From contig CALAQQ010000042.1 in NCBI GenBank assembly GCA_937888485.1, positions 1-10,336 of the forward strand: 10,336 nucleotides of DNA. Reading direction: 5' to 3'. This document shows positions 1 through 6,847 of this stretch, piece by piece. The position numbers and the translations under genes are program-made. The stretch comes from an uncultured Clostridia bacterium. GTDB taxonomy: Bacteria > Bacillota > Clostridia > Oscillospirales > Acutalibacteraceae. Position 1 is the stretch's first letter. Every line of letters begins with the position of its first letter. The notes below the pieces were generated by a model, which worked only from the letters and a program-made list of their open reading frames with translations, was not told the origin of the DNA and searched no databases.

Positions 1-1357
1 TGATGCTTGTCTGGAGGGAGTGCTTGTGCTTTTTCTTGTATGGAGACATGTATTCAGCGTAGTGAGGGATAACGATACCGGCATCGCAGAGATCTTTTGA
101 CCATCTCTTTACCCATTCGAGGGAGATATATCCGCCGTAATTGATTGTATCGAGAGCCTCGATCATAGCCTTGACAGGGATATCACCGGTTCCGATGAGC
201 TTGTACTCAACAGATCCGTTTTCTTTCATAACGCTGTCCTTGACCTGAACATATTTGATATATTCTCCGAGATTGGCAACAGTTGTTTCAGGAGATTCTC
301 CGTTGTAGCGGAACGGATGGTGCATATCCCAGAGAGCAGCGACCTTACGGCTGTTTACGCTGTCGAGGAGTTTTGCAAGACGTGCGGAATCACTGTAAAC
401 ACCGTTTGTTTCTACGAGCAGAGTAACATTGTATTCTTCTGCAACAGGAACAAGCTCACGGAGAACATCAGCGATATAGTTATCGTCAACATCGCCGCCG
501 GGAGCAGGTTCAAGGTCGCCGAGAATTCTGATATAGGAAACGCCGAGCTTGTTTGCAAGCTGTGCGTAAGCTGTTATTTCATCCTTTGCCTCGTTGATTT
601 TATCCTTGAATTTATAGGTTTTTTCTTCGCTTTCATTCAAAGTATAAGGAGTTGAAACATGAACCGAACCTGTTTCGTATTTGCTGAAATAGTAAACAAG
701 GAAATAAATAACCGAGAAAATGCAGGTCATGAATCCCATGTAGTAGCTTGAAAGGAGAGTCAGCGCAAGGAAAGCGATATAAACTCTCGGGTTACGTTTG
801 CTGATAATGTTTTCGATTCCGAGAATTACAAGCGGAAAATAAACCATTGCATCAATCCACATAACGTTCCAGTAGTATGCAATGAAATATCCGCACATTG
901 AATAGAGGACACCGAAAGCGGCGGTTGTGTAATCATGTCTGCCCTGAGATTTTTTCAGATAATAAGTGAACGAAGCTGCTGCAAGGGCGGCTTTTGTTAT
1001 AATCATTCCTGCAATAGCCTCAGGCATATTTTCGTGACCGAGGAGGAGCATGATAATTGCGGTGGGGCTTGAAAGATAGTTGAAGAAGTTACCGAGGAAC
1101 GGTGAACCGAGACCTGTCTGCCATGAATACAGGAATGACTGAAGTCCTGTTACCCTGTCATAAAGCTCGGCAAAAAGAGGTCCGTACTGATGATAAAGGT
1201 CCATTCTGAGAATGGTAGTATCACCGAACGGGAAAAGGTCATAGCAATAAAAAACAAGCATCATAACACCTATTGTGCACAGGCATGAAAGCCAGCAATA
1301 GGAGTTGCCTGCAAAAAAGCGTCTTAACAGTGACGGCTTTTTGTCAAGTTGAGTCAT
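1..1357 (-). CDS. Chimeric partial ORF: YfhO-like membrane protein N-terminus joined to a TIM-barrel sugar isomerase-like C-terminus
   Basis: The ATG at 1357 is preceded by a strong ribosome binding site (CGGAGGA, minus strand). The frame is open for 452 codons and runs off the left edge. Residues 1 to ~227 resemble the start of YfhO-family membrane proteins: a first membrane helix at about 22-40, a loop with DLYHQY (53-58) that matches the acidic first loop of GT-C-type enzymes, then further hydrophobic helices at about 96-134, 146-180 and 192-224. In B. subtilis YfhO takes part in glycosylating lipoteichoic acid. Residues from ~230 onward are soluble and resemble the C-terminal half of xylose-isomerase-like TIM barrels: LGVSYIRILGD (271-281), LLVETNG (313-319), LWDMHHP (342-348) and ISLEWVKRW (411-419), which include likely metal-ligand Glu and Asp/His residues. 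YfhO lacks most of its usual length and the barrel lacks its first strands. I see each family clearly; the fusion itself is probably an artefact or a broken gene. Confidence 0.75.
   Translation of the reverse strand, partial: MTQLDKKPSLLRRFFAGNSYCWLSCLCTIGVMMLVFYCYDLFPFGDTTILRMDLYHQYGPLFAELYDRVTGLQSFLYSWQTGLGSPFLGNFFNYLSSPTAIIMLLLGHENMPEAIAGMIITKAALAAASFTYYLKKSQGRHDYTTAAFGVLYSMCGYFIAYYWNVMWIDAMVYFPLVILGIENIISKRNPRVYIAFLALTLLSSYYMGFMTCIFSVIYFLVYYFSKYETGSVHVSTPYTLNESEEKTYKFKDKINEAKDEITAYAQLANKLGVSYIRILGDLEPAPGGDVDDNYIADVLRELVPVAEEYNVTLLVETNGVYSDSARLAKLLDSVNSRKVAALWDMHHPFRYNGESPETTVANLGEYIKYVQVKDSVMKENGSVEYKLIGTGDIPVKAMIEALDTINYGGYISLEWVKRWSKDLCDAGIVIPHYAEYMSPYKKKHKHSLQTSI
655..690 (-). other. 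Junction between YfhO-like and TIM-barrel parts of the left-end ORF
   Basis: Read on the minus strand, the protein changes from a hydrophobic YfhO helix ending in YYFSKYE to a soluble stretch beginning TGSVHVSTPYTLN that leads into a TIM barrel. The breakpoint is estimated by family resemblance and is accurate only to about ten codons. The frame is preserved across it. Leucine codons shift from CTT-dominated before it to CTC-dominated after it, which suggests two source genes. Confidence 0.55.
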
Positions 1358-1396
1358 AAATTTTTCCTCCGAATGAAATTTTTTCAATACGCATCT

Positions 1397-1425
1397 AATA
1401 TAACATATAATTATTTTCATTTCAA
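1397..1425 (-). promoter_or_regulatory. Sigma-A-type promoter of the minus-strand YfhO-like gene
   Basis: On the minus strand the -35 box is TTGAAA (1425-1420), followed by a 17-bp spacer and the -10 box TATATT (1402-1397). A TG dinucleotide sits one base upstream of the -10 box (extended -10). It lies about 40 bp upstream of the ATG at 1357 and points at it. The match in both boxes and the ideal spacing make this a good housekeeping promoter. Confidence 0.7.
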
Positions 1426-1426
1426 G

Positions 1427-1463
1427 TGAACAATCTGTAAATCAAATGAACAAACTGTAAATC
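1427..1463. repeat. Pair of 17-bp direct repeats, candidate operator or activator site
   Basis: TGAACAATCTGTAAATC (1427-1443) and TGAACAAACTGTAAATC (1447-1463) differ at one base and start exactly 20 bp apart, about two helical turns. They abut the upstream edge of the -35 box of the divergent promoter (1420-1425), a position typical for activator binding. A further partial copy, ACTGTAAA, occurs at 1507-1514 beside the spoIIIAA ribosome binding site. The repeat is seen directly; the binding role and the regulator are inferred. Confidence 0.55.
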
Positions 1464-1525
1464 TCTGTTCTAAACAAGGACAAGAAGCCATATATTTTAC
1501 AAACGGACTGTAAAGGAAAAAGAAA

Positions 1526-2470
1526 ATGGATAATATAAAACGATTTGACACTGCCGTATGCAGTCTTTCCAAAAGACTTTCGGAGATGTTTCTTGCCATG
1601 GATAAAACGGATAAGAACAGAATAAGAGAGATAAGAATAAGAAACCGACGTCCCGTAACGGTTATAACCGATAAGGGAACTGAATTTCTGACCTCATCGG
1701 GAAGAATAACTCAGATTTATTCCGACCTGACAGTAAGAACAGATGAAAATGAAGTTGCAGATATTTTCAGGCGTATCTGCGGTTATTCGGTTCACAGTTT
1801 TGCCGATGCAATAAACCGCGGTTACATAACCATAAACGGAGGTCACCGAGCAGGAGTTGCCGGAACAGCGGTTACTGAAAACGGAAAAATAACGGCTGTT
1901 CGGGATATATGTGCCGTAAACCTGAGAATTGCAAGAGAAATAAAGGGTGCGGCAGATGATGTCATGAGAATGTTTTTTTCTCACGGGTTTTGTTCGGTTA
2001 TAATTGCAGGTCCGCCGTCAAGCGGTAAAACAACCGTTCTTCGCGATTTAGCAAGACAGCTTTCTTCATCTGCAGGCTCATTCAAAAAAACCTTTATATG
2101 CGATGAAAGAGGAGAAATCGGTGCATCTTTTTCCGGTATTGAACAAAATGATATCGGAATAAACAGTGACCTTATAACCTCTTATCCCAAAGCTGAGGGT
2201 ATAATGATTGGTCTGAGGTCTTTTTCTCCGGATATTATTATTTGTGATGAGGTCTCAACTTATGAAGAAGTGCAGGCGGTTATTTCGGGAGTTAACAGCG
2301 GTGTAAGTTTTGTTCTGAGCATTCATGCGCGGAATGAAGAAGAGCTTAAATCAAAATCTTTGATGAAAAATCTTCTTGAAACAGGTGAATTCGGCAGGGT
2401 GGTTCTTCTTTCGGATGAAACAGTCGGAAAAACAAAAAGGATTTACGGGGCAGGTGAACTGATTGCTTAA
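1526..2470 (+). CDS. spoIIIAA: Stage III sporulation protein AA, secretion-type ATPase
   Basis: This is the cytoplasmic ATPase of the SpoIIIA-SpoIIQ channel, which lets the mother cell sustain the forespore and late sigma-G activity. The 314-residue protein has the expected family length. It shows the conserved N-terminal block GYITINGGHRAGVAG (99-113), a Walker A loop GPPSSGKTT (162-170), the CDERGEI segment (192-198), a Walker B strand SPDIIICDEV (234-243) and a downstream His in SIHARN (265-270). These resemble type II/IV secretion ATPases. The ATG at 1526 follows an AGGA at 1514-1517 with suitable spacing. It is the first gene of the operon, and its 3' end overlaps spoIIIAB by 8 bases. 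Expression in the mother cell under sigma-E is known for the family; I could not find a convincing sigma-E promoter here. Confidence 0.95.
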   Translation: MDNIKRFDTAVCSLSKRLSEMFLAMDKTDKNRIREIRIRNRRPVTVITDKGTEFLTSSGRITQIYSDLTVRTDENEVADIFRRICGYSVHSFADAINRGYITINGGHRAGVAGTAVTENGKITAVRDICAVNLRIAREIKGAADDVMRMFFSHGFCSVIIAGPPSSGKTTVLRDLARQLSSSAGSFKKTFICDERGEIGASFSGIEQNDIGINSDLITSYPKAEGIMIGLRSFSPDIIICDEVSTYEEVQAVISGVNSGVSFVLSIHARNEEELKSKSLMKNLLETGEFGRVVLLSDETVGKTKRIYGAGELIA

Positions 2471-2975
2471 AATATCGGCAATGCTTCTTCTTGCGTCGGC
2501 ATTTGCTCTTGCCGGAAGATGGGTGACATCGCTTCAGGAAAAAAGAGTTGCCGTTACGGGCGAGATAATGCAGATGATTAACATTGTTGAATCACAGCTT
2601 CGTTATTCTCATCTGCCTGTTACCGATTTGCTTCGTATACTTTGTGATAACACGGGACTTTCCGAGTTGCAGTTCATTAAAAACTGCCGTGAAAGAGTTT
2701 GTTTCGGTGAACCGTTTCCCGAAGCATGGCGAAACAGCATTGAATCCGAAATCGGTTTTTGCAGACTTCTGCCTGATTTGGTCGGAAATCTTGTTGCATT
2801 TGGTTCCGATATAGGGTCAACAGATCTCGACAGTCAGCTTTCGGGTTGTGAATATTACAAACAGATTTTTGGCGGAGAGTATGAATTCCAGCGTGAGAAA
2901 AGTCAGAAATATAAAAAGCTTTTTCCGCCGCTCGGATTGCTTCTCGGTATTTCTGCGGCGATAATGTTAATTTGA
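2463..2975 (+). CDS. spoIIIAB: Stage III sporulation protein AB
   Basis: This is a membrane component of the SpoIIIA complex in the outer forespore membrane. The 170-residue length matches the B. subtilis protein. An N-terminal hydrophobic helix (about 3-18) is followed by a mostly helical domain with the family motif FGSDIGSTDLDSQ (113-125), and the C-terminus is hydrophobic (about 154-170), so the protein has two membrane anchors. The fold resembles GspF-type secretion proteins in the literature. The start is TTG: it gives the MLK- beginning usual for the family and is preceded by AGGTGA (2452-2457) at good spacing inside the end of spoIIIAA. The 8-base overlap indicates translational coupling. 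A later in-frame ATG at 2481 would delete part of the first helix and is less likely. Confidence 0.92.
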   Translation: MLKISAMLLLASAFALAGRWVTSLQEKRVAVTGEIMQMINIVESQLRYSHLPVTDLLRILCDNTGLSELQFIKNCRERVCFGEPFPEAWRNSIESEIGFCRLLPDLVGNLVAFGSDIGSTDLDSQLSGCEYYKQIFGGEYEFQREKSQKYKKLFPPLGLLLGISAAIMLI

Positions 2976-2983
2976 GGTGTTTT

Positions 2984-3178
2984 ATGGATATAACCGTTGT
3001 AATTAAAATCGCATCGGTAGGAATTCTTGTTGCGATTCTCAATTCAATTCTTGTTCGTTCAGGGCGTGATGAATATGCAATGATAACAATTCTTGCAGGT
3101 ATAGTTGTTGTTCTTATGATGCTGATTCCGCATTTTTCACAGCTTCTGGATACAGTAAAATCAATTGTCGATTTTTAA
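2984..3178 (+). CDS. spoIIIAC: Stage III sporulation protein AC
   Basis: This is a small integral membrane protein of the SpoIIIA channel complex. The 64 residues are close to the family's ~66-68. Two hydrophobic helices (about 5-23 and 32-51) are separated by the conserved polar loop SGRDEYA. The start is placed at the ATG at 2984, which has GAGGTG at 2974-2979 in front of it. An in-frame TTG at 2972 would add four residues but would sit on the ribosome binding site, so it is not preferred. The gene begins eight bases after the spoIIIAB stop, consistent with coupled translation in one operon. Confidence 0.92.
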   Translation: MDITVVIKIASVGILVAILNSILVRSGRDEYAMITILAGIVVVLMMLIPHFSQLLDTVKSIVDF

Positions 3179-3181
3179 AAC

Positions 3182-3571
3182 ATGGATATCATCAAGGTTG
3201 CATTACTCGGAATACTGACAGCTCTTATTTATGCGTTTCTGAGAAACACAAGACCCGAAATTGCCCCTCTTGCTGTACTCGGAGGGTCGGCAGTGATACT
3301 GGTTGCTGTCGGAAACCGCTTTTCGGATATTTTTTCAGGCGCTGAGGAAATGATGAGTCTTTCGGGAATAGGAGGAGAAAATGTTTCGATACTTCTTAAA
3401 GCTCTCGGGATTTTTGTCACAACGCAGTTTGCCGCAGATATTTGTTATGATAATTCATGCTCTGCAATTGCGGCAGCTGTTGAGCTTGCAGGCAGAATCG
3501 GTGCATTGTATCTTGCCATGCCAATGCTCGAAACTGTTGCACGTCTTGCAATGGGGCTTATAAACGGATGA
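3182..3571 (+). CDS. spoIIIAD: Stage III sporulation protein AD
   Basis: This is a polytopic membrane protein of the SpoIIIA complex, related to SpoIIIAC. Its 129 residues are of normal family length. Hydrophobic segments lie at about 3-20, 27-44, 68-85 and 103-126. The C-terminal block AADICYDNSCSAIAAAVELAGR (in 84-105) matches the conserved family signature ending in VELAGK/R. However, the DAGE that I recall as usual at its centre reads DNSC here. The gene starts three bases after the spoIIIAC stop with no clear ribosome binding site, so it probably depends on translational coupling. Its stop overlaps the spoIIIAE start in an ATGA arrangement. Confidence 0.92.
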   Translation: MDIIKVALLGILTALIYAFLRNTRPEIAPLAVLGGSAVILVAVGNRFSDIFSGAEEMMSLSGIGGENVSILLKALGIFVTTQFAADICYDNSCSAIAAAVELAGRIGALYLAMPMLETVARLAMGLING

Positions 3572-4701
3572 AAAACAAAACCATAACGGCGTTATTGCTG
3601 TTTCTGATGCTATTATTGCTTTTTTCTGTACCTTCTTTCGCAAATGTTGATGATTACGGAAAAGATTGGCTTGAATCAAGCGGCGCAAAAGAACTTTCGG
3701 AACATCTTTCGGATGAAACACGTGGTTATCTTAAAAAAATCGGCTGTGAAGAAATTGATTTTGAAAAAATATTCGACATATCTTTATCTTCGGTAACGGA
3801 GTTATTAAAGGATTTGATTTCCGAGGGTTTAACCGAACCGCTGAAATGTCTTTTGAAAACAGTCGGTGCGGTTATGCTGGTAAGTGTCTGTTCAGGATTC
3901 TTTCCCGATGATGAAAAAAGTAAAACAGTTCTCAATCTTATCTGCGGAAGCTTTCTTATAATAGTGATTTTCACCCCTGCAATCGGAAGTGTCAGTGCGG
4001 CGGTTTCAGCTATGGGTGCGTGTGCATCGTTTGAAAAAGCATTGATACCCGTTCTTGCGGCAATTGTTACGGTCAGCGGAAACCCTGCAACAGCCTTGTC
4101 ATCTCAGGGGATTATGTTTGCAGCGGCGCAGTTTGTCGAAGCTTTGGCTTCGGATACTGTTATGCCTCTTGTCGGAGTCTGCGGTGCTCTTAATATTGTG
4201 GGTGCTGTGTTTCCGACCCTCAGACTTTCTGCAATTTCCGAAACGGTAAGAAAAACCTCGATAACCGTTCTTACATCTGCCGCAGGGCTTTTCACGGGAT
4301 TTTTATCGCTGAAAAATGCTCTTGTCTCAACGGCAGACGGTATGGCCGTCAGAGGAGTAAAACTTGCGGCGAATACTTTTATTCCTGTTATCGGAGGTGC
4401 AATAGGCGAAGCATATTCATCCGTTATAGGCAGTTTGTCGGTAATCAGAAAAACGGTTGGAATATATATAATCATCGTTTTATTTACAATAGCAATACCT
4501 GTGATAATCAACCTTGCGTTGTGGGTGCTTTCGTTGAGGTTTGCCTGCATGATAAGCGATTTGCTCGATTGCAGACAATGTTCCGAGATAATAAAAGGCA
4601 TAGCCTTTGTTTTTTCCATGGTGAATGTTCTGCTAATTCTTTGTGCAGCGGTTTTTATAATATCCGCAGGTCTTGTTGTATTTATAAAAACGGGTGGATA
4701 G
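3568..4701 (+). CDS. spoIIIAE: Stage III sporulation protein AE
   Basis: This is the largest polytopic membrane component of the SpoIIIA channel, proposed to form part of the export apparatus. The 377 residues compare with ~400 in B. subtilis. There is a clear signal peptide: Lys-rich start, a long Leu-rich core (8-20), and a likely cleavage after SFA (around 25-26). An extracellular segment rich in acidic residues follows (27-90). Hydrophobic helices follow at about 94-112, 121-140, 155-170, 196-215, 230-250, 298-322 and 345-372. The segment NTFIPVIGGAIGEAYSSVIG (269-288) is typical of the family. It overlaps spoIIIAD by four bases and ends one base before the spoIIIAF start. No defects were seen. 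Confidence 0.94.
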   Translation: MKNKTITALLLFLMLLLLFSVPSFANVDDYGKDWLESSGAKELSEHLSDETRGYLKKIGCEEIDFEKIFDISLSSVTELLKDLISEGLTEPLKCLLKTVGAVMLVSVCSGFFPDDEKSKTVLNLICGSFLIIVIFTPAIGSVSAAVSAMGACASFEKALIPVLAAIVTVSGNPATALSSQGIMFAAAQFVEALASDTVMPLVGVCGALNIVGAVFPTLRLSAISETVRKTSITVLTSAAGLFTGFLSLKNALVSTADGMAVRGVKLAANTFIPVIGGAIGEAYSSVIGSLSVIRKTVGIYIIIVLFTIAIPVIINLALWVLSLRFACMISDLLDCRQCSEIIKGIAFVFSMVNVLLILCAAVFIISAGLVVFIKTGG

Positions 4702-4702
4702 T

Positions 4703-5179
4703 ATGGAATTTTTAAAGAGCTGGGCTTTCAGTATTATTACTGCTGCCGCGGCAGGAACTCTTGCAACGGTAATTGTTCCGAGAGGGTCTATGGATAAAAC
4801 ATTGCGAGCGGTCGTCGGTATATTTGTTGTTGCGGTAATATGTTCACCGTTAGCCGAAATAAAAAAACAAGAGTCTGCGCTTGATATTTTTGCGAATTTT
4901 GATGAAGCTTCGTTTGATGATTCATATATAGAAAATTTGCATGAAAATATGCTCGGAATCTTTGAATCAACGGTGAATTCGTGTATAAAAGAAAGTGCAT
5001 CTCAACTGAATATCGATGTGATTTCAGTAAATGCAGATATATCTTTTGATGAAAATCAGTGCATAAATATACACAAAATAGAAGTGGTTATCAGCAATTG
5101 TCAACCGTCTGAAAAGAAAAAATTATCACAAAAAATTAGCGAAAAGCTTGGTGCTCCCGTAGAGATAATTGCGGAATAA
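4703..5179 (+). CDS. spoIIIAF: Stage III sporulation protein AF
   Basis: This is a membrane-anchored ring-building component of the SpoIIIA channel. The 158 residues are shorter than the ~206 of B. subtilis, which is common in Clostridia. Two membrane helices (about 6-25 and 33-51) flank a short loop, VPRGSMDKTLR, typical of the family. The soluble C-terminal region (about 85-158) has the alternating helix/strand pattern of a ring-building motif, ending in EKLGAPVEIIAE. The ATG at 4703 is preferred, with GGGTGG at 4692-4697 upstream. An in-frame GTG at 4694 lies within the spoIIIAE end and would add three residues. In B. subtilis an internal promoter serves the later genes of this operon; I see no clear counterpart here. 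Confidence 0.9.
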   Translation: MEFLKSWAFSIITAAAAGTLATVIVPRGSMDKTLRAVVGIFVVAVICSPLAEIKKQESALDIFANFDEASFDDSYIENLHENMLGIFESTVNSCIKESASQLNIDVISVNADISFDENQCINIHKIEVVISNCQPSEKKKLSQKISEKLGAPVEIIAE

Positions 5180-5194
5180 GGAACGGTATTCAAG

Positions 5195-5758
5195 GTGGAA
5201 AACATAATCCGAAATATCAAAGATTCAATCGAAAAAATAACTGCAAAAAGCCGTCTCGGTAAAAAGCTTTTGCTTATAGTTCTGTTGCTTGTGTCAGGGA
5301 TAATAATGCTTCTTGCGAGCGAGGTGTTTCCGTCGGAAAAAGCTGCTACGATACAGCTTGACGAAACAACTTCCGTTACCGATATGCAGGAGTATTCTCA
5401 AAGGCTTGAGCAACGGCTTACTTCAATAATATCAAGCATTGAAGGTGCAGGAGAAACCAGGGTTATGGTCACTTTTGAAAGCGGAGGAGAGGATATTTAT
5501 CTTCATGATTTTGATTACGGCGAAAATGCTGATCCCGAAGGGAAAAACAGCATTGAAAGAAAGGATGAGTATGTCATAATTGACAGCTCTTCGGGTGAAC
5601 AGGGGATTGTTGTCAGGAGAGCAGAACCCAAGGTGAGAGGAGTTGCGGTTGTGTGCGAAGGAGGAGGGTCGGATAAGGTTTGTGCGCAGATAACTCAGGC
5701 GGTTACCGCATTGCTTGATATAAGCAGCGCAAGAGTCAGCGTTGCAAAAATGAATTAA
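5195..5758 (+). CDS. spoIIIAG: Stage III sporulation protein AG
   Basis: This protein forms a large ring in the space between mother cell and forespore membranes in B. subtilis. The 187 residues are somewhat shorter than the Bacillus protein (~229). A cytoplasmic basic N-terminus is followed by one membrane helix (about 24-41). The ring-building fold is split: helix/strand SIISSIEGAGETRVMVTFES (77-96), an acidic insertion (97-125), then YVIID...VRGVAVVCEGG and a final helix and strand ending ISSARVSVAKMN (176-187). The insertion corresponds to the place where the family has an extra beta-rich region. The start is GTG, preceded by AAGGAACGG (5178-5186). It follows spoIIIAF after 15 bases and precedes spoIIIAH by 32 bases. 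Confidence 0.93.
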   Translation: MENIIRNIKDSIEKITAKSRLGKKLLLIVLLLVSGIIMLLASEVFPSEKAATIQLDETTSVTDMQEYSQRLEQRLTSIISSIEGAGETRVMVTFESGGEDIYLHDFDYGENADPEGKNSIERKDEYVIIDSSSGEQGIVVRRAEPKVRGVAVVCEGGGSDKVCAQITQAVTALLDISSARVSVAKMN

Positions 5759-5790
5759 CGCATAAAAATACATAAACGGAGGATATAACC

Positions 5791-6363
5791 ATGATTATCA
5801 GAAAAAGACAGTTGTTGCTTGCAACCCTTGTTATCGCTCTTGCAGCGGCAGTATTTGTGAATTGGTATTATACAAAACCGCAGGTTGAATCGGCAGATGC
5901 AAAAACCGACAAAACAGAGATTCAGGCCCAGGAGGGTGCGAATCTCGGAGATGCACGCTATGTTATTTCAACCGATGCTGTACTTGAGGATGCGGCGGCA
6001 CAGGCTCAGGCGAGCGAATATTTTGCCGGTGCAAAGCTTCGCAGACAGACTGCTCATGATGAAGCCGCAGAAGCTCTTAACGACATAATCAAAGACAGTT
6101 CTTCATCGGTTGATTCGGTTGAAAAAGCGAGCAAAACACTCGATGAACTTGCGAAGTCCATTGCTCTTGAAAGTGACATAGAGAATCTTATAACTGCAAA
6201 GGTCGGCTGCAAAAATCTTGTTATTCTCAACGGGGGAAATGCAGAGATTGTTGTTGAGAACGGTTCTCTTGATGATGTTTCCGTTGTGAAGATAAAAGAA
6301 CTTGCGGTAAAGCATACGGGATTGCCTGTTGACAATATTATAATTACGGAAATGGAATATTAA
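5791..6363 (+). CDS. spoIIIAH: Stage III sporulation protein AH
   Basis: This is the mother-cell partner of forespore SpoIIQ; the two interact across the septum to form the channel and help engulfment. The 190 residues compare with ~218 in B. subtilis. A basic start and a single membrane helix (about 8-25) are followed by an Ala/Glu-rich linker helix (62-125). The C-terminal ring-building domain is at about 126-190, with strands KNLVILNGG and AEIVVENG and the ending VKHTGLPVDNIIITEMEY. The ATG has the best ribosome binding site of the operon (ACGGAGGA, 5776-5783). This fits a gene that can be translated independently of its upstream neighbour. It is the last gene of the sporulation operon; no GC-rich terminator follows it. 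Confidence 0.94.
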   Translation: MIIRKRQLLLATLVIALAAAVFVNWYYTKPQVESADAKTDKTEIQAQEGANLGDARYVISTDAVLEDAAAQAQASEYFAGAKLRRQTAHDEAAEALNDIIKDSSSSVDSVEKASKTLDELAKSIALESDIENLITAKVGCKNLVILNGGNAEIVVENGSLDDVSVVKIKELAVKHTGLPVDNIIITEMEY

Positions 6364-6366
6364 TAA

Positions 6367-6382
6367 ATATTTTATAAAATAT
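6367..6382. repeat. 16-bp AT-only perfect palindrome after spoIIIAH
   Basis: ATATTTTATAAAATAT is a perfect inverted repeat made only of A and T, four bases after the spoIIIAH stop codon and ending two bases before the -35 box of the nusB promoter. An AT-only stem would be a poor terminator. Its A/T tracts at this position could instead act like an UP element. Both roles are inference. Confidence 0.35.
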
Positions 6383-6384
6383 AG

Positions 6385-6413
6385 TTGTATATTTAATCAT
6401 TTGGTGGTATAAT
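6385..6413 (+). promoter_or_regulatory. Sigma-A-type promoter of the nusB operon, extended -10
   Basis: A consensus -10 box TATAAT (6408-6413) is preceded by TG one base upstream (6405-6406), giving a perfect extended -10 (TGGTATAAT). At 17-bp spacing lies a partial -35 box, TTGTAT (6385-6390). Transcription would start near 6420, just before nusB. This separates a vegetative operon from the sporulation operon upstream. Confidence 0.7.
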
Positions 6414-6417
6414 CAAT

Positions 6418-6434
6418 GGGTAATAACCTTACCC
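6418..6434 (+). promoter_or_regulatory. Small 5' stem-loop next to the nusB ribosome binding site
   Basis: GGGTAATAACCTTACCC can fold into a perfect 6-bp stem (GGGTAA with TTACCC) and a 5-base loop. It begins at about the transcription start predicted from the -10 box and ends directly against the ribosome binding site GGAGG (6435-6439). A hairpin at the very 5' end of an mRNA may protect it or tune initiation; that role is inferred. Confidence 0.45.
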
Positions 6435-6445
6435 GGAGGAAAATT

Positions 6446-6847
6446 ATGCTTACAAGACGTGAAGAAAGAGAGCAGGCTTTTATTCTGCTTTTTGAAAAAT
6501 CATTCAACGAGGATGTTACCGTTTCGGAGCTTTATGAAATGGCTGTTGAAAACGAGATTATTTCCGAAAGTGAGTTTGCAAAAAATCTTGCACTGAAGGT
6601 TACCGAGAATCTTGAAACTGTCGATTCAGCCATTGAAAAACATTCCGTAAAATGGAAAATGAACAGAATCTCAAAGGTTGCTCTTGCGGTTATGCGCCTT
6701 GCAATCTGTGAAATTCTTTTCTATGACGATATCCCGGTAGGCGTTTCAATCAACGAAGCGGTTGAGCTTTGCAAAAAGTATGCATCAAAAGACGATTATT
6801 CGTTTGTAAACGGCATTCTCAGCTCAGTTGCAAAGGAAGAAAAGTAA
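6446..6847 (+). CDS. nusB: Transcription antitermination protein NusB
   Basis: NusB binds boxA RNA together with NusE (ribosomal protein S10) and supports antitermination, mainly on rRNA operons. The 133-residue all-helical protein has the normal length. Its N-terminus, LTRREEREQAFILLFEK (2-18), and its C-terminal block, AVMRLAICEILFYDDIPVGV (81-100) followed by SINEAVELCKKY (101-112) and FVNGILSSV (120-128), are typical of the family. The ATG at 6446 is chosen because CGGAGG (6434-6439) precedes it at correct spacing. The in-frame ATG at 6416 would lie upstream of the predicted transcript start. The stop overlaps the next start as TAATG. Confidence 0.95.
   Translation: MLTRREEREQAFILLFEKSFNEDVTVSELYEMAVENEIISESEFAKNLALKVTENLETVDSAIEKHSVKWKMNRISKVALAVMRLAICEILFYDDIPVGVSINEAVELCKKYASKDDYSFVNGILSSVAKEEK

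Noticed and set aside
317..655. 112-codon plus-strand open frame
   Set aside because: It lies antisense to the isomerase-like part of the left-end gene, has no ribosome binding site, and matches no family that I recognise. It is a shadow frame.
1404..1411. CATATAAT as a sigma-E -10 box for spoIIIA
   Set aside because: It resembles the sigma-E -10 consensus, but no -35 match lies at the right distance and it overlaps the -10 region of the opposite promoter.
1427..1463. Direct repeats as a short CRISPR array
   Set aside because: There are only two units, a 3-bp gap instead of a spacer, and no cas genes in the window.
1489..1496. CATATATT as an alternative sigma-E -10 box nearer to spoIIIAA
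   Set aside because: The distance to the start codon is good, but the -35 region 14-15 bp upstream does not match, so it cannot be called.
4104..4619. 171-codon minus-strand open frame
   Set aside because: It is fully antisense to spoIIIAE, which has strong family support. It has no plausible leader and no recognisable domain.
6367..6382. Palindrome after spoIIIAH as an intrinsic terminator
   Set aside because: The stem is only A and T with no GC pairs, and no independent U-tract follows. It is listed only as a repeat.
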